DNA from: Neovahlkampfia damariscottae
Lineage: Eukaryota; Heterolobosea; Selenaionea; Neovahlkampfiida; Neovahlkampfiidae
DNA length: 64,000 nucleotides
Assembly: GCA_016618085.1 (NCBI GenBank)
Contig: JABLTG010000001.1
Location: 375,461 to 439,460 of the forward strand
Reading direction: 5' to 3'
The notes under the pieces are model-generated. The model was given only the letters and a program-made list of their open reading frames with translations, had not been told where the DNA came from and did no database searches. A program made the position numbers and the translations under genes. Positions 1 through 11,902 of this stretch are shown here, one piece after another (position 1 is the stretch's first letter; every line of letters starts with the position of its first letter).

Positions 1-3000
1 TTGAATCTTTAACATCCATTAAATCTAATTTTTCAAGAACATCATCAACTATTTTTGTAATTTCTGCATTTGATTTTCTCCAACTTAATTTAGTTCTTGC
101 TGCAAAATATAATGTTTCATAAACTGTCATCATTCTTAACATAATATCTTCTTGAGGTACAAATCCAAATAATTTATCATATTTTGAAAGTGAAACTGCT
201 TTACCATTAAATAAAACATCTCCTGAAACTCTTCCTGCGTATTGTCTTCCAGAAAGTGTTGTTAAAAATGTTGTTTTTCCAGATCCAGATAATCCCATAA
301 TTGCTGTTAATCTTCCATTTTTAAATTCACCACAAACATTTTGTAAAATTTTTTTTCCATTTCTTAATTGAACACTTAAATTATTAAATCCAATATCAAT
401 TCTAAATTTATCATCAATTTGTTCTTTTTTATCTTTTCTACGAAGACAAATATTTACAGCTTTACATGAAACATCTAATAATTGTGCTAAATAGTATAAT
501 GCAATTAAACCCATTACTCCAATTACAGTTAATGCAAAAATGAAGAAATTTCCTTCATCAATTGAACCTTCTGGACAAATTGAAATGAATGGAACACATG
601 GTGTTGGTTTATGTGATCCTAATGCACAAAAATAACCTTGTGGACAAATGATTGATTGTTTTGGTGTTGGACAATAATGACCAGCAGGACACTTAAAATT
701 TATATAAGTAAAATAAATATTATTACAGGTTTTGGTACAAATGTACCTTCTGGACAATATTCTGAAATTGAACAATTCTTTTTTGTTGTTTGATTTAAAC
801 AAAAATATCCAGCAGGACAAAGATTATTTTTAATTGAACCTTCAGGACAATATCTAAAAGAAGAAATATTTGAATAACAAATATTTGGTTGAATAATATC
901 TGATCTTGGACAAAATGTATTTTCTGGACATTTTAAATCTGTACCATTATTTGAAAATCTACCTAAACTACACCAATCACCAGGTTGACATTTTTTAATG
1001 TCTTTTTCAGTTGTTAAATAATAACCAGGTGAAATTGGCATTGGTGGAAGAGAAGGAGTATCACAAATTGTACCTTCTGGACATGGTTTTTCATTTATTG
1101 TACCTTCTGCAAAACAAGTAATTTGTTTATCTTGTTTTAGACAAAGTTCAGGAGAACCCATTTTTGATCTTGGACATTTAAAACCATATGGACATTTTGA
1201 TCTAAATCCATTAAAACAAAAGTATCCAGGTTCACATTCTTGCATTGTTCTTGATAATAAAGTATAAAAACCTTCTCTTACAAAATAAATTAAATTTTCT
1301 TCACTTGAAGGACAATGAACACCAGGAAAACACATTGAAATATATTGTCCAAATAAATTAACATCTAAATGTCTTGGTAATTCTTGATTACAAATTTCAG
1401 TATAAAATATTAAAAATGGATTTTTTGGATCTTTATCAAGTTGATTACAAATTTCACCATATCTTTTAATTGAATCAATTTCCCATTTCTTTCTTGAAAA
1501 TGTAACAAATAAATGTTGTCCATTTGGTGTAATTTGAAAATCTTGCATTCCAGAATGAATTGGAATTTCATTAAACTTTTCAATTAAAAGTGCATATTTA
1601 TGATTTAATAAAAATTGAGCTCCAAATATTTCAACTTCATCTTGTTGAACTGCAAATATATGATGAAACCAAAATTTTTTTAATAATGGAATTCCAAATC
1701 CTTGAAGGAAATTTAATTCACATTGTATTTGTCTTGCAATAACATTTCTACAAACTAAATATAATGTATAATCAACTTTTTTTAAATATTCACAAATTTG
1801 AATTGGATCAGTTATCAATTGTCTTTCAATACCAAAATAATTTGAAGATAATTTTAATACTCTTTTTTTACTTTTTAAATTTTCAGTCCATCCAATTTTA
1901 CATCTTCCTTGTGAATCTTCATATCCATTCCAACAACGAAATGGTGATTTTCTTGTTACTGGATTCTCAACAGTAGTTTCTCTAATTCTAACTAAATTTG
2001 CAAATTCAGGTTGATTTCTAATCATAATATTAGATTCTCCAGTTGTTTGATTTTGTGTAGCTATGATTAAAAATATATTCTTTTTTTTTTAATTTTTTTA
2101 AATTTTCTTACTTGGGAACGGGTATCTCCAAAAATGGAAGAACAATTACTTCTTGTTTGATTAATTCTTCTGACATTTTCATCTAATAAATGAGCTGCTG
2201 TAATTTCATTATTTGAAAAATAAAATGAATTTAAACTTGTTTTATCTCCAAAATTTACATTTAAGTTTAAAACTTTTTCCGAAAATTCTAAAATCTTAAT
2301 TTCATATTTAGTTGTCAATGTAATCAATGTTCTGTTATATCCTGCACCTGTAATAGTCATACTCTTTGGTGAAAATTCACCAAAATGCAGTGTTGTTCCA
2401 AAATCAAAAACTTCAGTGTCGAATCTAAAAAGAAGATTAATCATTTTTTTAATTTACATCCAGTTATTTTTAACTTGGTAATTATCAATCTTGAAGAATT
2501 GTAGATGTTTTAAATTTTGGTATAACAAAGCGACGTATAGTTCTCCATGACTAAAAAATATTTTGACTTTTTTGAGTACATCAGGAATGGTATCTATTTT
2601 AAAAAAAGATATAAGAATATGTTTTCATTCACTTACATTGTTCAGTTATCATATCATCTAAATTTCCGTTTGGTACTTTCATTATTTTCATAATAGTTTG
2701 ATGAATAGCTATAATATAATAATCAGGACCTTTTCCAGCTGCATCCATGAATTCAAATTTTGTATCAAAAACTTGAAATACTTCACGACTTTCTTCAGTC
2801 TTCATAAAAAAAAACGTTAAATTGAATTTGTTCAAATACTTCATTGTTGAAAGGTAAAACAGCAATACGACCATTTCCCATCGAAAAAACAAAATATCTT
2901 TCAATTTTATCAAGTGATATTTCGACAACACGTATTTTTAAAATTGCTAAAAAAAAAAGTTCAAAAAAAAAAAAGAGATTTACAATAACAATCTGAATTA

Positions 3001-3255
3001 ATATTATTTGTATCACAATGAACTTTTGAATCATTTACTGTCAAAGTATGGTTCAAATTTGTCAAATAATAAGGAACAACGTATGGATTGTTATGTCTAA
3101 TTTTTTAAAAAGGATTAATAACTAAGGAAATAAGCATACTTGCAAAATGAAGGGAACATTTGAGGTTCCTTTTCATCACATAATCTTTGCAAACCTTGAG
3201 TATGTGCGTTTTGCAGAAAAGTTAACGTCAACAGAAACAGTACTTTCCAAAACAT
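1..3255 (-). CDS. ABCG-type ABC transporter with cysteine-rich N-terminal ectodomain (C-terminus beyond window)
   Basis: Half-size ABC transporter, ATPase before the (missing) main membrane domain, running off the left edge. Exons on the minus strand: 3140-3255, 2984-3096, 2840-2946, 2637-2799, 2458-2593, 2112-2424, 727-2079 and <1-691. All phases agree, and introns are 32-43 nt. The ATG at 3255 opens a hydrophobic signal peptide (MFWKVLFLLTLTFLQNAHT). A luminal region follows, then repeated CPxGxxC cysteine motifs from about residue 560 to 810, one membrane helix near 817-838, and an ABC ATPase with Walker A GLSGSGKTT near residue 900 and Q-loop VPQEDIM. This order recalls the plant ABCG24/28 subfamily. 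The substrate cannot be told from sequence. A CCAAT pentamer lies only 7 bases upstream of the ATG. Confidence 0.88.
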
Positions 3256-3391
3256 CGTTGACCAATCAGTGTAGTGTCCAAAATTTATTAATTTTCCGGT
3301 GTGTCAATTTTTGAAATTGAATAATGAGTTGAAAGAACAAAGAACAAAAAATATTTAAAAAATTAAACTGATTTTTATTGTGCAAAAATAT

Positions 3392-3873
3392 TTAATTTGA
3401 GCCAAAACCTTTTCCTCTACCAGCGCTTTTTTCTGTAGTTTGGTCGTCTCTACGGTATTCTTTTCTGTTTCCGAATGATTTTGTTCCTTGTGGTCTTTCT
3501 TTTCTTTCTGAAAATCCTTTAAGTTGTTGTGTAGCACCACCTTTAACTTTTTGTGTATTTGGAACAATAGTATCTGGAAGATGGAGGTATTCTCTTAAAT
3601 AAGTTACACCTTCATTTGTCAAGAACCAGTAATGATATCTCCAAGCAAATTGTTTTTTAACAAATCCTTTAGTTTCAAAAGTTCTCATTAAACGAATAAC
3701 GTGAAGATTTGGAACTGGATATGGAATATGTGGGTGTCTAGGTTCAGCTTTATCATCGTGGCAAATTAAAACACCTTCTGTAGAAAGTGTTAGAAAAATT
3801 TCTTTTGTTGAATATAATTACCTTTGAATAAATGAGAGTACACTTCAACACGGTTTTTTTTTGGAATAATCAT
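3392..3873 (-). CDS. RPS10: 40S ribosomal protein eS10
   Basis: Cytosolic small-subunit ribosomal protein. Exons 3822-3873 and 3392-3777 are separated by a 44-nt intron (3778-3821); the product is 145 residues. It starts MIIPKKNRVEVYSHLFKEGV and continues with VPNLHVIRLM, FAWRYHYWFLTNEG and YLREYLHLPDTIVP, the hallmark eS10 (plectin/S10) core. A basic Gly/Arg/Lys-rich tail follows. The length is close to the usual 160 or so. The intron falls early, after codon 17. ATTGG at 3923-3927 (CCAAT on the coding strand) sits 50 bases upstream, and the divergent neighbour begins at 3996. Confidence 0.96.
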
Positions 3874-3995
3874 TCTTGTCCTGTCTTTGTAAAGTTTGTT
3901 GGTTTAAAATTAAAGTGCAGTGATTGGACAAATGAACAGAGATTTTTTCGGATATTTATAATTGGACAGAATTATTCCACCAATCGAAATATTTC

Positions 3996-5282
3996 ATGTT
4001 GAAAATAAAAAACAAAACAAAATTATTATTCAAAAACTTACCAAAAAGATTTATAGTCCTTCCAAAATTTTTAGATGAATTAAAAACAGCTGATTTAGCT
4101 GATTATGATGTTAAGTTTTATGATGAACCTCAAAAAAAGAGTTTTACCATTAACCATGAAATTGGATTTTCTAATTTTAATTTTCCAAAATCAGATTTAT
4201 TAAAATTATCACAAAATAACAAAGAATATATACTTATTGGTGAATCCTATGGATTTGCTGACTTTCAAGATAATCCTGTTCGATTTCATCCTTTAAATTC
4301 TTCATATTTATGGATTGACCCAGAAAGTGAAACAGAAAAAGTATTACTTCAATTAACAAAAGAAGTACCACCATTACTATGGATACCTTTAAAAGTAAAA
4401 TAAGACTCCATTCAAACTAACTTTCAAAAAAAGCCAAACTCAGAAGCTCTAAAAAGAACATTTGATGAATTTATGGAAATTGAAGCAGTAATGATTAAAG
4501 ATAATATCAGACCTGTTGACGATATGTTAAAAACAATTGATGATATTGAAAGTCATGAAAAAAAAAGAAATGCATTATTAGAATACGTTGATAGAATTGA
4601 TCCAAAAGATGTAATTAATCCACATCCAAATACAGTTACTTTATATGTTGGTGCTGTTGAAACTGCAGAATCAGTTGAAGTTTCAATGATGAATAATTCA
4701 TTTATTTTTAATTTACCAAGAATTAGAGGTTCAACTAATAAAATTGTAAAGAATACACAAATATCATCTTCAAAATTTGAATCAATTGTATCAAGATCAA
4801 TTATAACAATTGATGTAAGAAATGATTTACATATGGAATTAGAAGGAGGTAAATTAATACCATGTTTTGCAAAAATAAATTATCCTGATAATGATAGAAT
4901 GAGTAGACCTTGTACAGCGAGATATAACAGAATTTTTGGATCAGATTATCCTGAAAATATGCCAATTGATGTAATTTGTGCATTTTTTGGTAATCAAATG
5001 AAAGGATATCAATCATTGAGAAGAGAAATAAAAGAGACAGAAGAAAATACAGAAAATAATATTCAACCTTATTATATAGCTCAATTAGCTGCTTTAAATG
5101 ATCCTGACTTCAAAAAAGTATTTGAAAGATTTTATCAACATAAAGATCCTTTAGTCAGAATTGCATGTTTAAAAGGTGCTGCAGAATTTAATATGAAAGA
5201 TAAAATTGAAAAAATGGAAAAAATAGAAACTAATTTAGGTGTTTTAGATGTAATAGAGAGATTAAAATTAGATTTAAATTAA
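3996..5282 (+). CDS. Conserved-looking protein of unknown function
   Basis: Two exons, 3996-4394 and 4434-5282, joined by a 39-nt intron that removes an in-frame TAA; 415 residues. The N-terminus is basic (KIKNKTKLLFKNLPKRF) and could be a mitochondrial presequence. The middle is acidic and Asn-rich. The last 80 residues read like one or two HEAT-type helical hairpins (AALNDPDFKKVFERFYQH, DPLVRIACLKGAAEF). I do not recognise the family. CCAAT lies at 3980-3984, 12 bases before the ATG. The stop codon is only 3 bases from the stop of the convergent M28 peptidase gene. Confidence 0.7.
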
Positions 5283-5285
5283 ATT

Positions 5286-6877
5286 TTATTTTTGATTCAA
5301 GTATCCTTCAATATTTTCAATGGATCCAAGTTTTTCAATTGTATAAGCAGCTGCTTTTGCATGAATTTCAATAGCAATTGGTGATATATTTTCATAATGA
5401 TCACAACTTTTGTGATAACAAGTATCATAGGCAGCCAATGGAAATCCTCCAAATTTAGTACGTTCTTCATCAGATTTGATGGCACCAGCACCTGTAAATA
5501 AACCACCAGATGGAATACCAGCATCAACAAATGGAACAAAATCTGAACCTGAAATTAAAGGTGATTTTTTAAATGGATTTTGTGCATAATTGAAATGTTC
5601 AATAAAAGTATTTGTAATTTTTAAACTTTGATCTCTAATCAATTCATTTGTTGCAAATGAACCATCATAAATTCCTAAAATATAATTTGGTGAACCAAGC
5701 ATATCAAAATTCAAATAAGCTTTAACTTTTTTAAATTCTTCTTCATTTTTTTTTAATTCTCTAACATAATGTCTTGAACCAAGTAAACCAATTTCTTCAG
5801 CACCCCTTTTTTTAATTTAAAAAATTTTTTTTTTTTTTTTTACCACCAAGCAAATCTGAGTGTGTTATGTGATTTAATTCCATGTTTAAAATATTGAACT
5901 ACAATTTCAAGAAGAGCAGAAGAACCACTTCCATCATCATTCATTCCTGGACCTTCTGGTACTGAATCAAGATGAGCACCTGCAACAATAACATCTGTTG
6001 AACCTGTTCCTGGTACATCACACATCAAATTGAAAGTTTCATGAATTTTGACGATACTATTGGATTGAAGACTTAAAATAGTACCATTTCCACCTTCATT
6101 TGCAGATTTAATCGTTTGAAAAGTGGAGTGTGAAATTGAAAAAGCAGGTATTCTCAAGAGTTCTGTTCCATCAACCCAATTTGTATAACGTACTCTCATC
6201 CAAGAAAGTGTTTTACTTGAGAATCCATTATAAAATAATATACCTTTCGCTCCAGCTTTTTCTGCTAACATAGCTCTGTCAATTGGATCACAATCTACTT
6301 TTTTAATTTCTAAAAGAACAATTTTATCTTTTGCGTTTGTAAAATGAGAAGCTTCGCAACCTGATTGATAAACAATATTAATTCCAGCTTGAAATTTAAA
6401 TTTTCCATTTCCTCCATATCTCAATTGTCTAAAGTCGACCATGTGTTGCAGAGGATAATTAAAAGGTGATGTAATATTCAATGATGGTTCTGATAATTCA
6501 GTATATACAGGAGCCTTAAATTTTTGAATAACAGTTTTACAACCAATTGATTTTAAAACTGATTCCACATATGCAGCACTTTCGTTATGAGCATTTGCAA
6601 CTGAACGAGATTTTGAAGGATGAGCAAGAGCAATACTTTCTAATTTGGATAAATGAGGCATAATTCCTTCTGCTTCAATAGCATTTGGTAAATTAATGAA
6701 TATTTTGTTAATCAAAAAGAAAACCATGATTATACCGGTCAAACCTAATACAAAAGTAACACTGAATAAAACTCCGACAATAAATCCAAGATTCTTTCCT
6801 GATAAAATTTTGGATTTAGTTTCTTCTTCTTGAACAATCAATTTTTCATTTTCTCCTTCTTCATAAGAATTGGACAT
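5286..6877 (-). CDS. M28-family zinc aminopeptidase with PA domain, type II membrane protein
   Basis: Zinc exopeptidase probably working in a vacuole, lysosome or at the cell surface. Exons 5844-6877 and 5286-5805 flank a 38-nt intron carrying a long T-run; 517 residues. A cytosolic N-tail is followed by a membrane anchor (about residues 29-55), a protease-associated (PA) insert (KAGAKGILFYNG), then the M28 core. Metal ligands are visible: His in AGAHLDS, Asp in NDDGSGSSALLE, the Glu pair in GAEEIG rebuilt across the splice, Asp in NFDMLGSPNY and His in HKSCDHYENI. The ATG at 6877 is preferred because CCAAT at 6909-6913 lies just upstream. The layout is as in fungal aminopeptidase Y and glutamate carboxypeptidase II relatives; the substrate is unknown. 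Confidence 0.9.
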
Positions 6878-6953
6878 TTTCGAAGTTTTCTTCCAACTTG
6901 ACAATAAACCAATCAAAAAAAATAAATTCCTTCCAACTTAAATACCAAAAATT

Positions 6954-7364
6954 TTATTCAGATTCTACATTTAGCCCCTCTTCATCTTCCATTAATTGTA
7001 CAATATATGAACTGATTTGTTTTGAATAACCTTCCATTAACTTTAAATTTACATCAAATGAATTTTCAGGAAAAGACGTTTTTGTCCATTGTTCATATTT
7101 TCCTAATAATTTCTTTATAGAATGTTTGCCATTTCCTGGTTGATAAGTTGTTCCTTTCATTTGATTTCTGATTTTTTGCACACCAATTTTTGGATCAATC
7201 AGTTTCTTATAAAATTTCTCTTTTTTTGTTTCTTTTTTTGTTTTTGCTCTTTTATTTGATGCTAATGTTTTTTCAAATTCATCATCAGAGTTAATACTTT
7301 GTTCTCCTTCAGAATTCAAGTTTTCTTCGTAATCATAAACCGTTTCTTTTGCGCTTTTTGACAT
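6954..7364 (-). CDS. Tipin/Swi3/Csm3-like replication fork protection protein
   Basis: A 136-residue protein from one exon. The acidic N-terminal half precedes a helical domain reading LIDPKIGVQKIRNQM, then SIKKLLGKYEQWTKTSFPEN and a final helix. This matches the Swi3 domain pattern of Tipin/Csm3/Swi3 (G-x-x-K-x-R, then LL..Y..W...FP...F). In other eukaryotes this protein pairs with Timeless/Tof1 to stabilise stalled forks. It is shorter than animal Tipin (about 300) because it lacks a C-terminal tail. The assignment is from motif spacing only. CCAAT-type pentamers lie 2 and 18 bases upstream of the ATG. Confidence 0.68.
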   Translation of the reverse strand: MSKSAKETVYDYEENLNSEGEQSINSDDEFEKTLASNKRAKTKKETKKEKFYKKLIDPKIGVQKIRNQMKGTTYQPGNGKHSIKKLLGKYEQWTKTSFPENSFDVNLKLMEGYSKQISSYIVQLMEDEEGLNVESE

Positions 7365-7418
7365 TATTGGTGGAAATCTGACCAATGAACTCACAAAATA
7401 ATACCAAAAAAAATCTGT

Positions 7419-7883
7419 TTAATTTTTTTTTTCTTTTTGTTGAAGTTCCTTTTCGGTAATAGCAGTCAATAAAAGTATCATAACAAGAGAACCAAGAAGT
7501 ATTATGTGTCCAACACCAATTGCCTTAATCATTTCAACAATTTCCATTGATTTTGGATCAAATTCCATTTTTGATATTTTTACTTGAGGTGGTGTCACTT
7601 TAAATTCGAAATAAGCTGCTGCTCCTCCTAAAATTAAAAGTTTCAATACACTAAACAATTTTTTTTGAGAAATAATTTCAATAATGAGTAAAAGAAATGC
7701 AAAACCCATAAATGGCATGATGATGAAGTTTGGTACAAATGAGTGTCTAACCGTTTTGTAATAAGTAAAAGCAGCAAAAGTACTTTCTGAGTTAAATGAG
7801 TTGAAAAGAAATGGCACATCAAATGCAAGATCAATGAATATCATCCCAATAAACATCCATGAAATTCCCATGTAAAGCTTCAT
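7419..7883 (-). CDS. Small four-helix membrane protein, unknown
   Basis: Single-exon gene of 154 residues with about four predicted membrane segments (MGISWMFIGMIFIDLAF; FIIMPFMGFAFLLLIIEII; FSVLKLLILGGAAAYF; VGHIILLGSLVMILLLT) and a charged C-tail rich in Lys and Glu. I do not recognise the family. The ATG at 7883 is chosen over an upstream in-frame TTG. It shares a 71-bp promoter region, with CCAAT at 7921-7925 and 7935-7939, with the divergent small gene at 7955. Confidence 0.65.
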   Translation of the reverse strand: MKLYMGISWMFIGMIFIDLAFDVPFLFNSFNSESTFAAFTYYKTVRHSFVPNFIIMPFMGFAFLLLIIEIISQKKLFSVLKLLILGGAAAYFEFKVTPPQVKISKMEFDPKSMEIVEMIKAIGVGHIILLGSLVMILLLTAITEKELQQKEKKN

Positions 7884-7954
7884 ACTTTGTGTGGTGGTGA
7901 ATAAAATCAAAGAGAATTAACCAATAAAATAGATCCAATAAAACCAAACAAAAA
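7884..7954. promoter_or_regulatory. Divergent promoter with two CCAAT boxes
   Basis: CCAAT at 7921-7925 and 7935-7939 between the four-helix membrane protein gene and the small gene at 7955. Confidence 0.5.
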
Positions 7955-8143
7955 ATGAGAAAAATAAGGGTCACCAGAAAAAATGTGAACCATAAAAAAC
8001 CTCAGATATTGGAAGAAGATGACCAACAAGACAATTATGAAATAGAAGAACCTATAATGACAAAGAAAGAAGTTAAAGACTACATTCAAAACTTGAAACA
8101 ACAAGAACAAAATATAACAAAAAAAAGGAAAGAAAATTTTTGA
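7955..8143 (+). CDS. Small basic/acidic protein of 62 residues, unknown
   Basis: Short open frame with a very basic start (RKIRVTRKNVNHKKP), an acidic middle (LEEDDQQDNYEIEEP) and a Lys/Gln-rich helical end. Its support is contextual: it begins 16 bases after a CCAAT box shared with the divergent gene, as other genes here do, and it occupies an otherwise empty stretch. It could be a small nucleolar or ribosome-assembly factor, or a chance frame. No family is recognised. Confidence 0.45.
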   Translation: MRKIRVTRKNVNHKKPQILEEDDQQDNYEIEEPIMTKKEVKDYIQNLKQQEQNITKKRKENF

Positions 8144-8214
8144 ACATTCAAAAATAAATTTATTTTTATAATTACCTCCAATCACTTCTACCAATCAAAT
8201 TGATTCAATAGAAA

Positions 8215-9885
8215 ATGCAAATAAAACAACAGAGAGTCCCTGCTCTTCGTATTGAAGCTGACAGAATGGAACCATTGGATGAAACTGTTTACTCAAAATA
8301 CCTTCAACTCTTTGTAGTTGTACCAACAGAGTACTCACCTCATATACAACCAACAGACATGCCAAAGTGGTATCAATATGAATATAATAAACCTCCAAAA
8401 CTTGTAAATCCTAAAATTGAAAAAGTACTTGAAAAAAATGGAAAGTACTATTTCAAATATTTCGTAAGAGAAAGTATTCATTTTAATTTTTTTGTTAGTT
8501 GTACAAAACACCAAATAAAGATATTGGAGTTTCACATTTGAGTAGAAAGAATAAAAATGATTGGACTTCTTACTTTGTTGAACTTCAAACAAGCTCAGGA
8601 GTTATACTTTTTTCTTCACCATTTTATTTGATCTCCAAACCACCTGAATACTATAAAAGATCACATGTAGCAATTGAAGAAGAGAATAATGAAATAAAAA
8701 CAACACAAAATACAACAGAAGAACCACAAAAAAAAAAAACAAAAGTTCAACCAAAAGAAGAATTTAATTTTTCTAATTTAACAACAGGAGATCAATTATT
8801 TTTAAATTCTTTTTTTTCAGATCAAAATTATCAAAATGACCTTCAAGATATTTTAAAGAAAATCAATTTTGAACCAAACAACATTTTCACAAATCCATTT
8901 TCAGAAGAAAGATATGATTTGTTCACACCGAAGGTAAATAAAAAAAAATGAATTAATTTTATGTTTTTAGACTGGTACACCAAAAAGTGAAGATGAAATT
9001 GGTCAATATTTTATTTGTGAAGAAGAACAAGATTTTTCAAAGAGAAATTCAAAAATGTTTATTGAAGAAGATCAGTTTAAAGATATGAATAATGATTTTA
9101 ATTCAGACAGTATTATTGATTTTGGATCAGGTGATATACCACTTTTAGATACAGAATCAATTTTAGCGAGTATTTCACCTTGTATGGCTGAAGAAACACC
9201 ACAACCACAGTCTAATTCATATGATGCTTCAATGAATGGTACTAGAAATGATGATTCATTGGAGAGGTCAAATGAATTCCAGAAATTAGATTCAAAAAAT
9301 AAAATGACTCAAGTGATGTTGGATGATGAAAAAGATAAATCTCAACTATCTCAGGAATCAAAACAGGAGAAAAACAACACATCTAAATTTAAATCACCTG
9401 CAAATAGTGGTTATTTTAGTATTGGTTTTGGTATTTTTGGTCGAAGCAAATCAAGTCAGACAAGAAACAAAGAGTTATATTCAGTTGAAGAGAAACAAAA
9501 ACAAAAAAGTCCAGAAAACAGTCGAGCATTACAATCATCTGATGATTTAATGATTACCAAAACTCAGACAAATGTAAAAAAGATGTTGGATGTTTCAAAA
9601 GAAAAAAAGAAATTGAAAAAAAATATTCGTTCATCACCTCAAACATCACAGAGTCAACTTGGAGGTACACAGAGAAGTTCAAATATTGTTTCATCTTTTG
9701 TAGAGAAGCAAAATGAACAAGAAAATGAATGCTTTTATGACAATGATGAAAAAGAAGAAGAAGAATCAGATGAAGAATCAGATGAAGAATTGACCAAAAG
9801 AATCGAAAGTTTGAAAATATCTAATTTTCGTTTTGGAAAGTTTCATCAAAGTATTTCAGATACTTTAATTTTTTTTCAAAAATAA
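8215..9885 (+). CDS. Unknown protein with N-terminal beta-rich domain and long low-complexity tail
   Basis: Three exons (8215-8463, 8499-8933, 8971-9885) with introns of 35 and 37 nt; 532 residues. The first 150 residues look like a folded beta-rich domain (LQLFVVVPTEYSP, GKYYFKYFLYKTP, WTSYFVELQTSSGVILFSS). The rest is Ser/Gln/Asn-rich and charged, with an acidic repeat of EESDEESDEE type near the end. The composition suggests a nuclear or signalling scaffold, but I recognise no family. CCAAT boxes are at 8178-8182 and 8191-8195. The stop lies 9 bases from the stop of the convergent EF-hand gene. Confidence 0.7.
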
Positions 9886-9894
9886 ATATATATT

Positions 9895-10362
9895 TTATTC
9901 TAAAGTCATTAATTTTTTTACATAAGGTTCATAATGAATAACACCTTCACTTTCTGGGTCTGCTTGTTTTAAAAATTCATCAAGTTCTGTTTGAGTAAGT
10001 TTTTCGCACATTGATGTTAGTAATTCTTTCATGACATCTACTTTAACAGTACCAGTTCCTTCTTTGTCAAAAAATTTAAATGCTTCCAAAACGTTATTCT
10101 CATAAGCTTCGTCTCCAATTTTTTTGGTTGTCATAATTCTTTCATATTCTTCATAAGCAAGTGATCCATCTTCTGTAGTTTCCATTTCTGAAAGACAATT
10201 TGCAATTTGGTCGTCTGTTGGGTTTTCTCCTAACGCTTTCATAACAATACCAATTTCATTTGAAGAAATAGTACCATCACCATCTTTATCAAATAAGGAA
10301 AATGCTTCATTCATTTCATTTTTTGTTTTTTCATCAATTTTATTTTTTTCTTCTGTGCTCAT
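9895..10362 (-). CDS. Calmodulin-like / myosin light chain-like EF-hand protein
   Basis: Single exon, 155 residues, four EF-hand units in the calmodulin layout. Only the first loop (DKDGDGTISSNE) has all canonical calcium ligands. The second (METTEDGSLAYEEY), third (DKEGTGTVKVDV) and fourth (DPESEGVIHYEP) have lost key acidic positions, in particular the position-12 Glu in loops three and four. This pattern is typical of myosin essential light chains and some calmodulin-like proteins rather than true calmodulin. ATTGG at 10407-10411 marks the promoter. Confidence 0.85.
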   Translation of the reverse strand: MSTEEKNKIDEKTKNEMNEAFSLFDKDGDGTISSNEIGIVMKALGENPTDDQIANCLSEMETTEDGSLAYEEYERIMTTKKIGDEAYENNVLEAFKFFDKEGTGTVKVDVMKELLTSMCEKLTQTELDEFLKQADPESEGVIHYEPYVKKLMTLE

Positions 10363-10570
10363 TGTTGAAGTGAGGATTTTTGTTTGTTCTTATTTAATAA
10401 AAAATGATTGGCGGAAAAAAGAAAAAGAAAAAGTAACGAAATTCATGAAATAATTCATATTTTTCTCAAAAATAATCTCAGAGGATCAATAAATCAACAG
10501 ATTTGATTTTATTGGTCGGATTTCCAGACCGTTAATTTGAAGTCAAAAAGAACATTGAAGTCAAATCATC

Positions 10571-11866
10571 ATGACCTCTTGGAAACATTGTTCTTTGAGC
10601 AATTTAAAACAACAAGCACAGATACCAAATAAAGAGAAGCGTGTCAAATTGAATAAATTATTTTATAAACATCGAGAGTTGTTTTATGAGAATACAACAA
10701 AAGAGGAATGGAAGAGAAATGGATTCAAAAGATATAGTACAAATCCAGATAAAATTATTATAACGCATAAAGATTTTCCAGATATTATAATGAAATTAAT
10801 CAACCCAAAATATTTGAATGAAGAAAATTCTGAATCTCTAATTAGACTAAATTTATCAAGAGTTTTTGTTGCTAGAGAAATTCAAAAATATTCAATAAAA
10901 TGGGTAACCACACCTGTTAAACATATTTTGTATGTAGAATCTTTAAATCAATGGTACTCTTCAGTTTTTTAAAATTTATTCTTTTTATTTAGGATTGTTG
11001 TAGCTCAAAAATTAAAAGAAGAAGATATGAATAATACAAAAGATAAATTAAAAGCACTAGATCAAGAACATTTAGATGGTAATTTTAAAAAAAAAAAACA
11101 AAATTTATATTTTCGTTTTATAGAATTATTTTATGTTTGCGAAAAAGTTGGTTTTTATGATTTAGCACCTAGAAATGTTGCTATTGTAAAATCATTTATT
11201 GGAGATAAAATCTATATTATTGATACTGAAAATATAACTGAAGTTACAGATGAAACAGAACAAGAGAGATTAGCTGAAATGAAATTTTTGTTTAAAATAT
11301 TTTCAGAGAATTTAAATCCAAGTTTAAGTCCAAGATACACTAAAAGATATGATCAACCAGATTTAAATTCACCTTCAAATTTAATTACTTCAAAATCATT
11401 GATTCGTCAATGGGAGAAATTTGCTATAATGAATAAATCAATAAATAAGAAAGATTTGAAAAAGGAAGAAAAACATAAATTGTTGAGTCCAAAAAAATTG
11501 ACGAATTTAACATTTAGAAGAAGTGAACAACCATCTCCAAAAGGTTATAAAAAAATATCAAATTTTGAATTGAATAGTTTAATTACAACAACTAGAAGAG
11601 TTTCAGATGTTGAAGTTAGGAAATTTAACTCATTAAAAGATATTGAACCTGGTGAATCATTGACTCCAAGAATACCTGGATCACCATCAACACCTCAATC
11701 AAGTCCTTCAAGTGATTCGTCAACAGAATCAACGACATTATCAAGAGATTCAATCTCAAAAAGTTCACCAAATCTATTTAAAAAATCGAATTCATTTCGG
11801 GATTTATCTGAATCTATAATTTTACAACAACAGGGGACTGATAATGGTATCGAAGAAAATTTGTAA
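10571..11866 (+). CDS. Divergent protein kinase-fold protein with Ser/Pro-rich tail
   Basis: Exons 10571-10953, 10993-11078 and 11124-11866; 403 residues. The second intron (45 nt) is a multiple of three without a stop, but its GTAATT donor and TTTTATAG acceptor match its neighbours. After splicing, the centre reads FYVCEKVGFYDLAPRNVAI and then IYIIDTE. These resemble the catalytic loop (HxD..N, here YDLAPRNV) and the metal-binding D of RIO, fructosamine kinase or other small-molecule kinases. A glycine-rich loop is not evident. The last 170 residues are disordered and rich in S, P and T. Kinase activity is inference. ATTGG lies at 10511-10515. Confidence 0.6.
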
Positions 11867-11902
11867 ATAAAACAATATTGTGAATACATCAAAAAATATA
11901 TT

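Noticed and set aside
5806-5843. Long T or A runs (also near 39842, 59661 and 60411) as simple repeats of interest
   Set aside because: They lie inside introns as ordinary polypyrimidine or A-rich intron sequence.
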